A stretch of 10,399 nt of DNA from Bifidobacterium breve. Its GTDB lineage: Bacteria; Actinomycetota; Acidimicrobiia; IMCC26256. A program made the position numbers and the translations under genes. Positions 1-5,792 of the stretch are shown piece by piece; position 1 is the first letter of the stretch, and each line of letters opens with the position of its first letter. The stretch is from NCBI GenBank assembly GCA_945907055.1, contig CAMDSG010000051.1:1-10399 (forward strand), read 5' to 3'. The notes below the pieces were generated by a model that was not told the origin of the DNA, ran no database searches, and saw nothing but the letters and a program-made list of their open reading frames with translations.

Positions 1-198
1 TGCAGCGATCAGGGATGAGAGATCGCGCAGGTCGCCATCGATCATCTCAATTGCTGGGTTCTCCTCTAAGACCATCTCGGCCTTCGGGTTGGCCTGACCA
101 CGAATGAGTCCGAAGACTTGGTATCCGTTCTCCACTAGGAGTTTGGATAGGTGCCTTCCGTCTTGGCCAGTGATTCCAGTTACCAGTGCGCGCTTCAT
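1..198 (-). CDS. GDP-mannose 4,6-dehydratase-like NAD-dependent epimerase/dehydratase (N-terminal part, runs off the window)
   Basis: Only the first 66 codons are present; the gene continues past the left edge. The protein opens MKRALVTGITGQDG, the glycine-rich Rossmann dinucleotide-binding motif in the form typical of GDP-mannose 4,6-dehydratases. A second strand follows (YQVFGLIRG) and then a GDLRD segment where the family has its adenine-ring aspartate. These enzymes convert GDP-mannose to GDP-4-keto-6-deoxymannose in the cytosol for deoxysugars used in glycans. The GLIRGQANPK stretch resembles a GMD-like subgroup I recall from actinobacteria rather than the GIIRRSS form of classical Gmd. 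The ATG start has a good GAGGAG Shine-Dalgarno at 203-208, four bases away. The gene lies 75 bases downstream of the DUF3151 gene on the same strand, so they may share a transcript. Exact substrate is inferred, since the catalytic YxxxK region is outside the window. Confidence 0.8.
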   Translation of the reverse strand, partial: MKRALVTGITGQDGRHLSKLLVENGYQVFGLIRGQANPKAEMVLEENPAIEMIDGDLRDLSSLIAA

Positions 199-202
199 GT
201 AA

Positions 203-208
203 CTCCTC
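203..208 (-). promoter_or_regulatory. Shine-Dalgarno GAGGAG of the GMD-like gene
   Basis: On the minus strand GAGGAG lies four bases before the ATG at 198. It fixes the start of the partial dehydratase gene. It contrasts with the neighbouring genes at 714 and 841, which have no such site. Confidence 0.6.
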
Positions 209-273
209 GTTACGTTTGTGCCAAGCAGATTTGGAAATCGCTGTTTTAGCGTCCCGAAGGATACACCGCATCT

Positions 274-714
274 CTAGATACTTCGGCGAGTCCATTCGGG
301 GTCTAATTGCATCAGGAACTCGGCGCAGCGTTGCTCTTCATCGGTCTCGCCAATGGCCCCAGCGCTGCGGCGCAGCCCGTCTACGGCCCGCAAAAATCCA
401 CGGTTTGTATGCTCGCTCCAGCGAACCCATCCAGAGCCTCGCCACCCCGATTGACGCAGGCGGTCAAGGCCGCGGTGGTACCCGACTCGATAGCAGGCGT
501 ATGCCTCGACATCGTCACGGGCTAGATCGCCGAGCGTCGCCCAAGCCTCGAGGTTTCGTGGCCACTGGGCTACTACATCTGAGACGAGGTCTCGACGAGA
601 GGCTGGTGGTGCAGCGAGTGCGTGAGAAAGCGCATTTGAGGCCTCGGGCTCCTCAGGGGCGAGCCGGGTCTCAGGGGGGCCATTTGGGTTGAGGCTGATT
701 GGTTGATCGGTCAT
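274..714 (-). CDS. DUF3151 family protein
   Basis: A 146-residue soluble protein that I recognise as the actinobacterial DUF3151 family. Diagnostic segments are WATLGDLA and EAYACYRVGYHRGLDRLRQ (about 58-88), GWRGSG (90-95), NRGFLRAVDGL (104-114) and the C-terminal GETDEEQRCAEFL. The family has no established biochemical function; the helical repeat-like make-up suggests a small alpha-helical fold. The reading frame is open as far as 885. I place the start at the ATG at 714 because the family begins shortly before a PPETRL segment, and because a TAGCGT box ends seven bases before that ATG with no Shine-Dalgarno, consistent with a leaderless message. The gene is divergent from the histidine phosphatase and 75 bases upstream of the GMD-like gene. 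Family call is firm; role unknown. Confidence 0.85.
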   Translation of the reverse strand: MTDQPISLNPNGPPETRLAPEEPEASNALSHALAAPPASRRDLVSDVVAQWPRNLEAWATLGDLARDDVEAYACYRVGYHRGLDRLRQSGWRGSGWVRWSEHTNRGFLRAVDGLRRSAGAIGETDEEQRCAEFLMQLDPEWTRRSI

Positions 715-721
715 ATGGCAC

Positions 722-727
722 ACGCTA
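722..727 (-). promoter_or_regulatory. Putative -10 box of the DUF3151 gene (leaderless)
   Basis: On the minus strand the sequence reads TAGCGT, then seven bases, then the ATG at 714. This matches the actinobacterial TANNNT -10 consensus and would place the first transcribed base at the start codon. No convincing -35 box is visible, and no Shine-Dalgarno precedes the ATG. Confidence 0.4.
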
Positions 728-828
728 CGTGCATTTCTCACCACAATCCTCATACAACGTGGCTTTTGATGATTGGAGCCTGAAAGATCCCGAGCGGGCG
801 AGCATGTGGTTTTGTCGTGCTCCACCGG

Positions 829-834
829 TACGAT
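829..834 (+). promoter_or_regulatory. Putative -10 box of the trio operon (leaderless)
   Basis: TACGAT lies six bases before the GTG at 841, and there is no Shine-Dalgarno between them. The spacing puts the transcription start on or next to the GTG, as in leaderless actinobacterial messages. The -35 region is weak. This box supports GTG 841 as the start of the histidine phosphatase. Confidence 0.45.
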
Positions 835-840
835 TAGATC

Positions 841-1530
841 GTGAGCAAATCCGAGGTGAGTAAGAGTTCCGAGAAGACCGCGCACTCAACCCCGACGACG
901 CGCCTCGTGCTCGTTCGCCATGCAGTTACTCCCCAGACTGGTCCGCTTCTCTCAGGGCGCAAGCCCGGGATCGATCTATCTGATGAAGGGCGCGCCCAGG
1001 CGAAGGCTGTCGGTATTCGTCTCGCACCTCCTGTAAGGATCGATCGAATATTTGCGAGCCCGATTGAGCGCACTCAGCAGACTGCCCAAGCAATTGCAGA
1101 GCACCACAATCTCGAGGTAGTGACCCTTGATGGTGTAATCGAGGCCGAGTACGGCGACTGGACCGGCGGTGCTATCGCGGAGCTGGCGCGTACAGATCTC
1201 TGGAGGGTTGTTCAGACGGCACCATCGCGTGCGCGCTTCCCCAATGGTGAGGGCATAGCGGAGATGCAGGCGCGCATGGTCGCCGCTCTTGATGAGTTGA
1301 TTACAAATCACGCGGGAGAGAATATTGTCGTGGTCTCGCATGCAGACCCGATCAAGTCCGCTATTGCGCATTACACCGGAATGCACCTAGATCTATTCCA
1401 GCGGGTCGTGGTATCGCCCGCGTCAGTGACTGTCTTCGAGTTCGGTGGATACGGTGGATCCCTAGTGAAACTTAACGAGACCGGGAGCCTCTCCGAGCTC
1501 GTTGCTCAACCTAAGGGCGAAGATTCATGA
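841..1530 (+). CDS. MSMEG_4193-family histidine phosphatase (probable phosphomutase/phosphatase)
   Basis: A 229-residue member of the histidine phosphatase (phosphoglycerate mutase-like) superfamily. After about 20 low-complexity residues comes LVLVRHAVT, with the phosphate-binding Arg26 and the His27 that is phosphorylated in this family. Next are FASPIERTQQTAQAI with the second conserved arginine, EAEYGDWTGG with the acidic residue region, and VVVSHADPIKSAI with the second catalytic histidine. It matches the actinobacterial group called MSMEG_4193 / TIGR03848, which always travels with DUF3090 and SCO1664-type genes. Substrate is unknown; it should act in the cytosol, since no signal peptide is visible. 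It is the first gene of the trio and its TGA overlaps the next ATG by four bases (ATGA at 1527), indicating translational coupling. The GTG start is preferred because of the -10 box six bases upstream. Confidence 0.9.
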   Translation: MSKSEVSKSSEKTAHSTPTTRLVLVRHAVTPQTGPLLSGRKPGIDLSDEGRAQAKAVGIRLAPPVRIDRIFASPIERTQQTAQAIAEHHNLEVVTLDGVIEAEYGDWTGGAIAELARTDLWRVVQTAPSRARFPNGEGIAEMQARMVAALDELITNHAGENIVVVSHADPIKSAIAHYTGMHLDLFQRVVVSPASVTVFEFGGYGGSLVKLNETGSLSELVAQPKGEDS

Positions 1531-2051
1531 GCGACGACAAGACAATTGAGTTTGAGGAGACGGAGTCGCTCGCAGCCGGTGCGATTGGGCGCCCCGGGGA
1601 GAGGGTCTTCTACGTGCAGGCAGAGCAGCGCGGTATGAAGATAACAATCTTGGTCGAGAAACAGCAGGTTGCGATGCTCGCTTCAGAGTCAGGTGCATTC
1701 TTGGATCGCCTAGCGGATGAGTTCCCTGAGGGAGGCAAGGACACTGCATGGCCCCTCCCGCGCTCCATAGTCGAGGAGCCTGCGGTTCCACTATTTAGAG
1801 CGCGCACAATTGGGATCGGTTATGAACCTGATCGCCAACGCGTATTGATTGAGCTCCAGGAAAATTTCCCTGATGAAGACGAGGAACTCGAAGAGCCCGA
1901 GGGTTTTATAGTTCGTATTTATGCAACTAGAGCGCAGGTGCGCGCTATGTCTGTATTCGGTGCTGCAGCGGTTGGCCAAGGGCGACCCCCATGCCCGCTC
2001 TGCACCTTCCCAATGGATCTCGACAGTCATATCTGCCCGCGTTGGAATTGA
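1527..2051 (+). CDS. DUF3090 family protein (TIGR03847)
   Basis: A 174-residue cytosolic protein of the actinobacterial DUF3090 family. The N-terminal part has the family pattern GRPGERVFYVQAEQRG (about 21-36) followed by VEKQQVAMLA. The middle has FRARTIGIGY and an acidic loop rich in D/E, as usual before the GFIVRIYATRAQVRAM segment. The C-terminus (152-174) carries RPPCPLC and a DSHICPRWN end, so Cys156, Cys159, His168 and Cys170 make a likely zinc site. No catalytic activity is known for the family. It starts inside the stop codon of the phosphatase (ATGA) and its own TGA overlaps a TTG that is probably the start of the kinase-like gene. This tight packing implies the three proteins are made together. 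Confidence 0.92.
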   Translation: MSDDKTIEFEETESLAAGAIGRPGERVFYVQAEQRGMKITILVEKQQVAMLASESGAFLDRLADEFPEGGKDTAWPLPRSIVEEPAVPLFRARTIGIGYEPDRQRVLIELQENFPDEDEELEEPEGFIVRIYATRAQVRAMSVFGAAAVGQGRPPCPLCTFPMDLDSHICPRWN

Positions 2052-2812
2052 GCAGCGAGACTCCCGAAGCGAATAATCCTGTCGATAGTAGCGACGGTGA
2101 AGATCGCGATACCGAGGTAGTGCGCCTCGGGGAGCTCGATGTATTGGGGCGAATGGCTTGGTCCTCCAATGCCACACTCTTGGTCAATGCATCGCTTGAA
2201 GGCATAGAGACCAGAGCTATTTACAAGCCAATCCAGGGAGAGCGTGGCCTCTGGGATTTTCCAGACGGGACGCTTGCCGGGCGCGAAGTATCTGCTTTTG
2301 AAGTATCTGAAGCACTTGGTTGGGGAGTAATTCCGTACACAGTTCTGCGCGACGGCCCCTACGGGATGGGGATGGTTCAGCGATTTGTCGACCATGATCC
2401 AGACAATCACTTCTTTACTCTTCGTGATCGCTACGCAGATGAGTTTCGTAGGTTCGCCGTCTTAGATGTTCTAGTAAACAACACTGATCGCAAGGGTGGT
2501 CACTGCTTAGAGGAGAAGGGGACGGGTCGGGTATTTGGTATCGACCACGGACTTACCTTTCACCAAGAGTGGAAACTTAGAACCGTGATCTGGGATTTTG
2601 CTGGCGAGGAGATTCCAGATGAGTTGCTTCTTGACGTGGAGAGGGTCGTTGATGACCTATCTAAGAGAGGTGAACTATTCGAGCGAATCCGCGATTTGAT
2701 CTCGCCCTTAGAGATTGCAGCAATGCGCGAACGCGCAGATGAGATATTGGAGGAGGGGACCTTTCCGATTCCGGATGAGGATTACCACTCTGTGCCATGG
2801 CCTCTTATTTAG
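2048..2812 (+). CDS. SCO1664-family PI3/4-kinase-like protein (TIGR03843)
   Basis: About 254 residues from TTG 2048. It belongs to the SCO1664 family, distantly similar to phosphatidylinositol 3/4-kinases. Visible kinase elements are YKPIQGERGLWDFPDG with a candidate ATP-binding lysine (Lys60), a GREVSAFEVSEALGW helix, NNTDRKGGH (144-152) as the catalytic loop, and GIDHG (165-168) in the place of the metal-binding motif. The real substrate (lipid, protein or small molecule) is unknown. The frame is open from ATG 1991, but that start would overlap DUF3090 by 61 bases and lacks a Shine-Dalgarno; the TTG at 2048 overlaps the DUF3090 stop (TTGA), matching the ATGA coupling upstream. A GTG at 2120 is a third possibility. 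The last codons, including the TAG stop, lie within the first copy of a 14-bp tandem repeat. Confidence 0.85.
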   Translation: MSSETPEANNPVDSSDGEDRDTEVVRLGELDVLGRMAWSSNATLLVNASLEGIETRAIYKPIQGERGLWDFPDGTLAGREVSAFEVSEALGWGVIPYTVLRDGPYGMGMVQRFVDHDPDNHFFTLRDRYADEFRRFAVLDVLVNNTDRKGGHCLEEKGTGRVFGIDHGLTFHQEWKLRTVIWDFAGEEIPDELLLDVERVVDDLSKRGELFERIRDLISPLEIAAMRERADEILEEGTFPIPDEDYHSVPWPLI

Positions 2813-2854
2813 GGCCTCTTAGTTAGCGCCTCTCATTTAGGGCCTGTTATTTAG
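2799..2854. repeat. Four 14-bp tandem repeats across a convergent gene junction
   Basis: Four head-to-tail copies of a 14-base unit with consensus GGCCTCTTATTTAG, at 2799-2812, 2813-2826, 2827-2840 and 2841-2854. Copy 1 equals the consensus. Copy 2 has G at unit position 10, copy 3 has C at positions 1 and 8, copy 4 has G at position 6. Copy 1 holds the last codons and TAG stop of the kinase-like gene. Copy 4 holds, on the other strand, the last codon and TAA stop of the receiver-like gene. The two middle copies fill most of the gap. There is no dyad symmetry that would make a terminator. This is a minisatellite-like expansion, clearly seen in the sequence; any role is inference. Confidence 0.93.
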
Positions 2855-3188
2855 TAAGCAATCCCGTTACTGCTGCAAGTGGATCACGAAAGAACTGTGA
2901 TCGTGCCATTACTAAGTGAGCACCAGCACCCCGGGCTGCTTCGAGGCTCTCAGTATCTACATGAGACCCAAACCCAAGAATCTTTGCGTTCGGCTCTGCC
3001 TCTGCGATGGCTTCAATCGCATCTGCATTTCGTGCAAGATCGACGATCACTACGTCAGCCCCAGCGCAGCCATCCGCTCCAGAAGGGAACTTCACACCAG
3101 TTATTGAACCCTGGATCTTCGATCTATCCATAAGGTCGCGAACCAAAGCGGCGACGACTAAAGATTCAGCTACAGATGCATCTACCAT
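2847..3188 (-). CDS. Small degenerate receiver (CheY-like) domain protein
   Basis: A 113-residue protein whose pattern is that of a stand-alone response-regulator receiver fold: hydrophobic strands alternate with amphipathic helices, ADVVIVDLA places Asp50 at the phosphoacceptor position, and KILGFGSHVD (69-78) and GAHLVMARSQF (89-99) follow like the later strands. It is degenerate. The N-terminal acidic pair is missing (VVAALVRDLM instead), and the conserved lysine near the end of strand five is replaced by Arg96. Similar small proteins with an LGFxSHV motif occur in several phyla as uncharacterised pseudo-receivers. The ATG overlaps the end of the ClC gene by seven bases and has a GAGG Shine-Dalgarno at 3193-3196, inside the ClC coding sequence, so the two are translationally coupled. 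The stop lies in the last 14-bp repeat. Fold assignment is moderate; function unknown. Confidence 0.7.
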   Translation of the reverse strand: MVDASVAESLVVAALVRDLMDRSKIQGSITGVKFPSGADGCAGADVVIVDLARNADAIEAIAEAEPNAKILGFGSHVDTESLEAARGAGAHLVMARSQFFRDPLAAVTGLLTK

Positions 3189-4450
3189 GTCGCCTCGGCG
3201 TCATCTCGCTGCTCTTCGCTGACTGACTTGGATCCCATTGTGAGTTCGGCTGCGAATACAGCAAGTATTGCTGGGATGATGAAACCGGGTCTCCCGGTTG
3301 TCTCGGCCGCTAACGTGACTGCAGCGAGTGGGACCCTGTATCCCGCTCCAAGGAACGCCGCCGCGCCCACGACTGCGAAGAGTGTGTCATCGGCGCGTCC
3401 AACCAACCCGCCAGCAAGTCGACCCGTTAGTGCACCTGCGGCTAATAGTGGCATGAACAACCCCCCCACTCCGCCTCCGCTGAGGGTCACTGCATTGGCT
3501 GCAATTCGTAGTACGAGCATTCCGGCTACTGCGCCTAGTGCGTGTGTTGGATCAGCCGCCCACTCAATTGCCAGAGTGCCGGTACCGAGGATGACCCCGT
3601 CTTCCGCGATCGTCGAGGCAAGCAGAACAATTCCGAAGAGCAGCAAGCTTGCTACCGGGAGACGCAATGAGAGTGGGTACTTCTTCACGACTCGCTTGGC
3701 GAGGCGAATCAAGATTGCGAAGAGGTGCGCAACTGCTCCAGCGGCGATTCCAAGAGCGAGAGCGAGGAGCAAATCCCTCCAATCAATATTCACATTTCCA
3801 ATGAGGGGGAAGAGGCGAGAGGGCCCCTCAATCCGGACGTTGACTAGGTAACCAGCGAATGAAGCAACCAATATCGGTGCTGGATTGTGGCGACCGAGGC
3901 GGCCTCTGAACGGTACCTCGAGAGCAAAGATCGCACCTGTTAGAGGAGTTTGGAAAAGGGTGGCAACCCCTGCAGCTGCGCCCGCAACCATCAGCATCTT
4001 GGCGTCAGGGCGTTTTATAAAACGCCCTAATCGAGTCTCTGCGAGAGCACCGATTCCAGCGCCTGCATAGAGGGCTACTGCCGCGATGCCTAGTGCTCCA
4101 CCCATGCCGACGGTTGCAACTGCTCCTAGCAACCTCCCTGGTACAGGCTGTAGATCAAGCTGAGAATCAGGTTCGTGAATGTTGCGGATATACGCATCAG
4201 CAATTACTGGCGTGGTTCGTCGACCGATGAAGCGAAGGCAGAGAGTCGCGAGTACGAGCCCCACTGCGGGTGCCGCTGCCATAGCTAATAAGGGGAGGCT
4301 CTGAACTCGAGCAAGCATCTGCGTAAGGGTTAACTGCTGGATACCTGTGACGACAAGACCGGTTACTACTCCAACCCCGGCAGCCAAGAGCATTGGGACG
4401 ATGCGAAGATCGCTACTTGGCAGCCGTTCTGGTACAGGCGACTCAGACAT
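3182..4450 (-). CDS. ClC-family chloride channel with replaced gating glutamate
   Basis: A 422-residue integral membrane protein with roughly ten or more hydrophobic segments and no C-terminal CBS domains. It is a ClC protein by its overall pattern: GGGVGGLFMPLLAAGALTG (325-343) is the GGxFxP anion-binding motif, and FLGAGYRVPLAAVTLAAETTG (367-387) is the following conserved helix pair. The motif that is normally G(K/R/F)EGP reads G121-I-A-A-V125, so the gating glutamate is Ala123. The residue matching the internal proton glutamate of exchangers is Val179 in FALEVP. The first signature, GSGIP, is replaced by RRTTPV. Those changes predict passive anion conduction, not H+/Cl- exchange; ion selectivity is uncertain. 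It lies 63 bases downstream of the FrhB-type gene and overlaps the receiver-like gene. A long open frame on the opposite strand is a compositional shadow. Confidence 0.9.
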   Translation of the reverse strand: MSESPVPERLPSSDLRIVPMLLAAGVGVVTGLVVTGIQQLTLTQMLARVQSLPLLAMAAAPAVGLVLATLCLRFIGRRTTPVIADAYIRNIHEPDSQLDLQPVPGRLLGAVATVGMGGALGIAAVALYAGAGIGALAETRLGRFIKRPDAKMLMVAGAAAGVATLFQTPLTGAIFALEVPFRGRLGRHNPAPILVASFAGYLVNVRIEGPSRLFPLIGNVNIDWRDLLLALALGIAAGAVAHLFAILIRLAKRVVKKYPLSLRLPVASLLLFGIVLLASTIAEDGVILGTGTLAIEWAADPTHALGAVAGMLVLRIAANAVTLSGGGVGGLFMPLLAAGALTGRLAGGLVGRADDTLFAVVGAAAFLGAGYRVPLAAVTLAAETTGRPGFIIPAILAVFAAELTMGSKSVSEEQRDDAEATW

Positions 4451-4513
4451 GGATGCCCTGTTCAGTTGGGGATTGGATTTTCAGGGTAGCGAGATTGAAC
4501 TTCGTAGTGAGTG

Positions 4514-5650
4514 TTACTTCACCAGAAGACGAGGGGCTGCTACTGCTGTCTCGGGCCAACGCTTGCGCGACTTCTTGGCGAGTTTATGCATGAGTTCTAT
4601 TGCTCCAGGGTCGTCGTCTCCCGGGCGCACCTCGATCAAGCCTGCTGCTAGAAGACCATCCATAATCTCGCGACCGATATCAGTGCGAATGATCGTGAGG
4701 GTCCAGTCGTTGAACGCTCCGATTCCGCCGGTTGAGATATCCGCATGCTCTGCTGCGAAGTCGGGGCACTGCTTGCATCCTTCACGCGTCCACTCGTGGC
4801 ACTCCTTGAGAGGAACCTCGTGGTAGTCGCCGTTCTTCATCCAGATCTGGAAAACACCTTTGATGTTCATCTTGCGCATGTCTTCGCGCTTTAGTCCGTA
4901 CTTAGCCTCGAAGAGTTCCTCGAAGATCGCATCATCAAATGTCTTAGAGCAGAGTAAGCCGATGTTGAGAGAGAGGCGACGTGCAACCTTTCCGGCCTTG
5001 CGCTGCTTCATTATCGGCGGTACCGAAGATTGGCAAGACATACCAACTAAAGCGATCTTCTCTGCGCCAGACTCAACTGCATCGTTGTATGCGAGCGTGT
5101 TAGCCGAGTAGGTATATCGGCTCCCTGCCGAGGCGATTATGTCCTCGCGGGTGCGAGCGACCCCGGGGCGCGCCTTCCAAGTAGATCCGTCGCCCTCTAG
5201 GTAGGAGACGAGGGCTGCATCGATGATTCCCTTGTCGAGGCAGTACAGAAGGATGGCCGAGACGAGACCTCCGTCTTGACCAACCTCATGGATAATTTTA
5301 TCTGAGGCCCTTGCAAGCACGATGTCTTTGTACATACCCGAGACCTCTTCAGGCTCGCGCTCGCGACCAAAGAGGAATTGGTCGATATCGGTCTCCCAAT
5401 CGCGAAAACGTGGGCATGCGCGTGTGCATGATGTGCAGCCTTTGTCGCCGTGGGAGCAGTCTGATGCCCCACCGAAGTCCTCGGTCTGGAAAGGTTTGTA
5501 ACGGCCGGAGGAGTCGTCGTAGTCGAGCACGTCATGTGGGCATGCAATTACGCAGCCAGCGCAGCCAGTGCAGAGACCAGAGGTCACTACTTCATCGTAG
5601 AGGTGTTTCCATTGAAATTTTTCAGGGGCCATAGTTGGAGAGTCTGACAC
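4514..5650 (-). CDS. Coenzyme F420 hydrogenase/dehydrogenase beta-subunit (FrhB/FpoF) family iron-sulfur flavoprotein
   Basis: A 378-residue soluble protein. The N-terminus carries two [4Fe-4S] ferredoxin motifs: CTGCAGCVIACP (Cys27, 30, 33, 37) and a second cluster with Cys65, 72, 75 and 79. Then comes the FrhB core: GQDGGLVSAILLYCLDKG, an ALVGMSCQ segment, NIGLLCSKTF, and GCKQCPDF (Cys292, Cys295) followed by ADISTGGIGA. FrhB-type subunits bind FAD and move electrons between iron-sulfur centres and F420 or another two-electron carrier. No hydrogenase, Fpo or glutamate synthase partner is nearby, so the donor and acceptor are unknown. The listed start is GTG 5650; an in-frame ATG at 5632 would shorten the protein by six residues, and neither has a clear Shine-Dalgarno. 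It is the first gene of the FrhB-ClC-receiver group and is divergent from the copper ATPase gene. Confidence 0.88.
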   Translation of the reverse strand: MSDSPTMAPEKFQWKHLYDEVVTSGLCTGCAGCVIACPHDVLDYDDSSGRYKPFQTEDFGGASDCSHGDKGCTSCTRACPRFRDWETDIDQFLFGREREPEEVSGMYKDIVLARASDKIIHEVGQDGGLVSAILLYCLDKGIIDAALVSYLEGDGSTWKARPGVARTREDIIASAGSRYTYSANTLAYNDAVESGAEKIALVGMSCQSSVPPIMKQRKAGKVARRLSLNIGLLCSKTFDDAIFEELFEAKYGLKREDMRKMNIKGVFQIWMKNGDYHEVPLKECHEWTREGCKQCPDFAAEHADISTGGIGAFNDWTLTIIRTDIGREIMDGLLAAGLIEVRPGDDDPGAIELMHKLAKKSRKRWPETAVAAPRLLVK

Positions 5651-5674
5651 GCTGCGCGCCGAATTTCTATCTTC

Positions 5675-5777
5675 GGGCCCTAGGGTTTTTGGAATAGATG
5701 CGCTGCGGGCCAGAAGGGCGTTCCGCTGCTAATTGTGGGATAATCAAAGGGCGATTTTAGGGCCGCAATTCGGGCCG
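5675..5777. promoter_or_regulatory. Divergent FrhB/copper-ATPase promoter region with repeated GGGCC words
   Basis: The 142-base intergenic space (5651-5792) holds GGGCC at 5675, 5707, 5760 and 5772. The last two are GGGCCG copies exactly 12 bases apart, just before the ATPase Shine-Dalgarno. CCCTAGGG at 5678-5685 is an 8-bp palindrome followed by five T. These could be regulator sites or chance in moderately GC-rich DNA. No clear CsoR- or CueR-type operator is recognised. Confidence 0.25.
5739..5744 (+). promoter_or_regulatory. Putative -10 box of the copper ATPase gene
   Basis: GATAAT is the best -10 match in the divergent region. Transcription would start near 5751, giving a leader of about 40 bases with a GGAG Shine-Dalgarno at 5782-5785. 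This is incompatible with translation from the upstream ATG at 5733. The -35 region is not recognisable. Confidence 0.4.
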
Positions 5778-5792
5778 ATTTGGAGATCCTTT

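Noticed and set aside
186..692. A 168-residue plus-strand frame opposite DUF3151
   Set aside because: The minus-strand frame has recognisable DUF3151 motifs; the plus frame is Arg-rich with no family pattern.
1991..2047. ATG 1991 as the start of the kinase-like protein
   Set aside because: It would overlap DUF3090 by 61 bases, has no Shine-Dalgarno, and adds residues with no family match; TTG 2048 gives the TTGA overlap. Not fully excluded.
2799..2854. The four repeats as a CRISPR array
   Set aside because: The 14-base units abut directly with no spacers, and there are no cas genes.
3228..3851. A 207-residue plus-strand open frame
   Set aside because: It is antisense to the ClC gene, is rich in Ala, Pro, Ser and Thr in the way expected from reading hydrophobic codons backwards, and resembles no family.
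5733..5792. Upstream start giving the copper ATPase 20 more residues
   Set aside because: No Shine-Dalgarno precedes ATG 5733, a -10 box overlaps it, and ATG 5793 has GGAG seven bases upstream.
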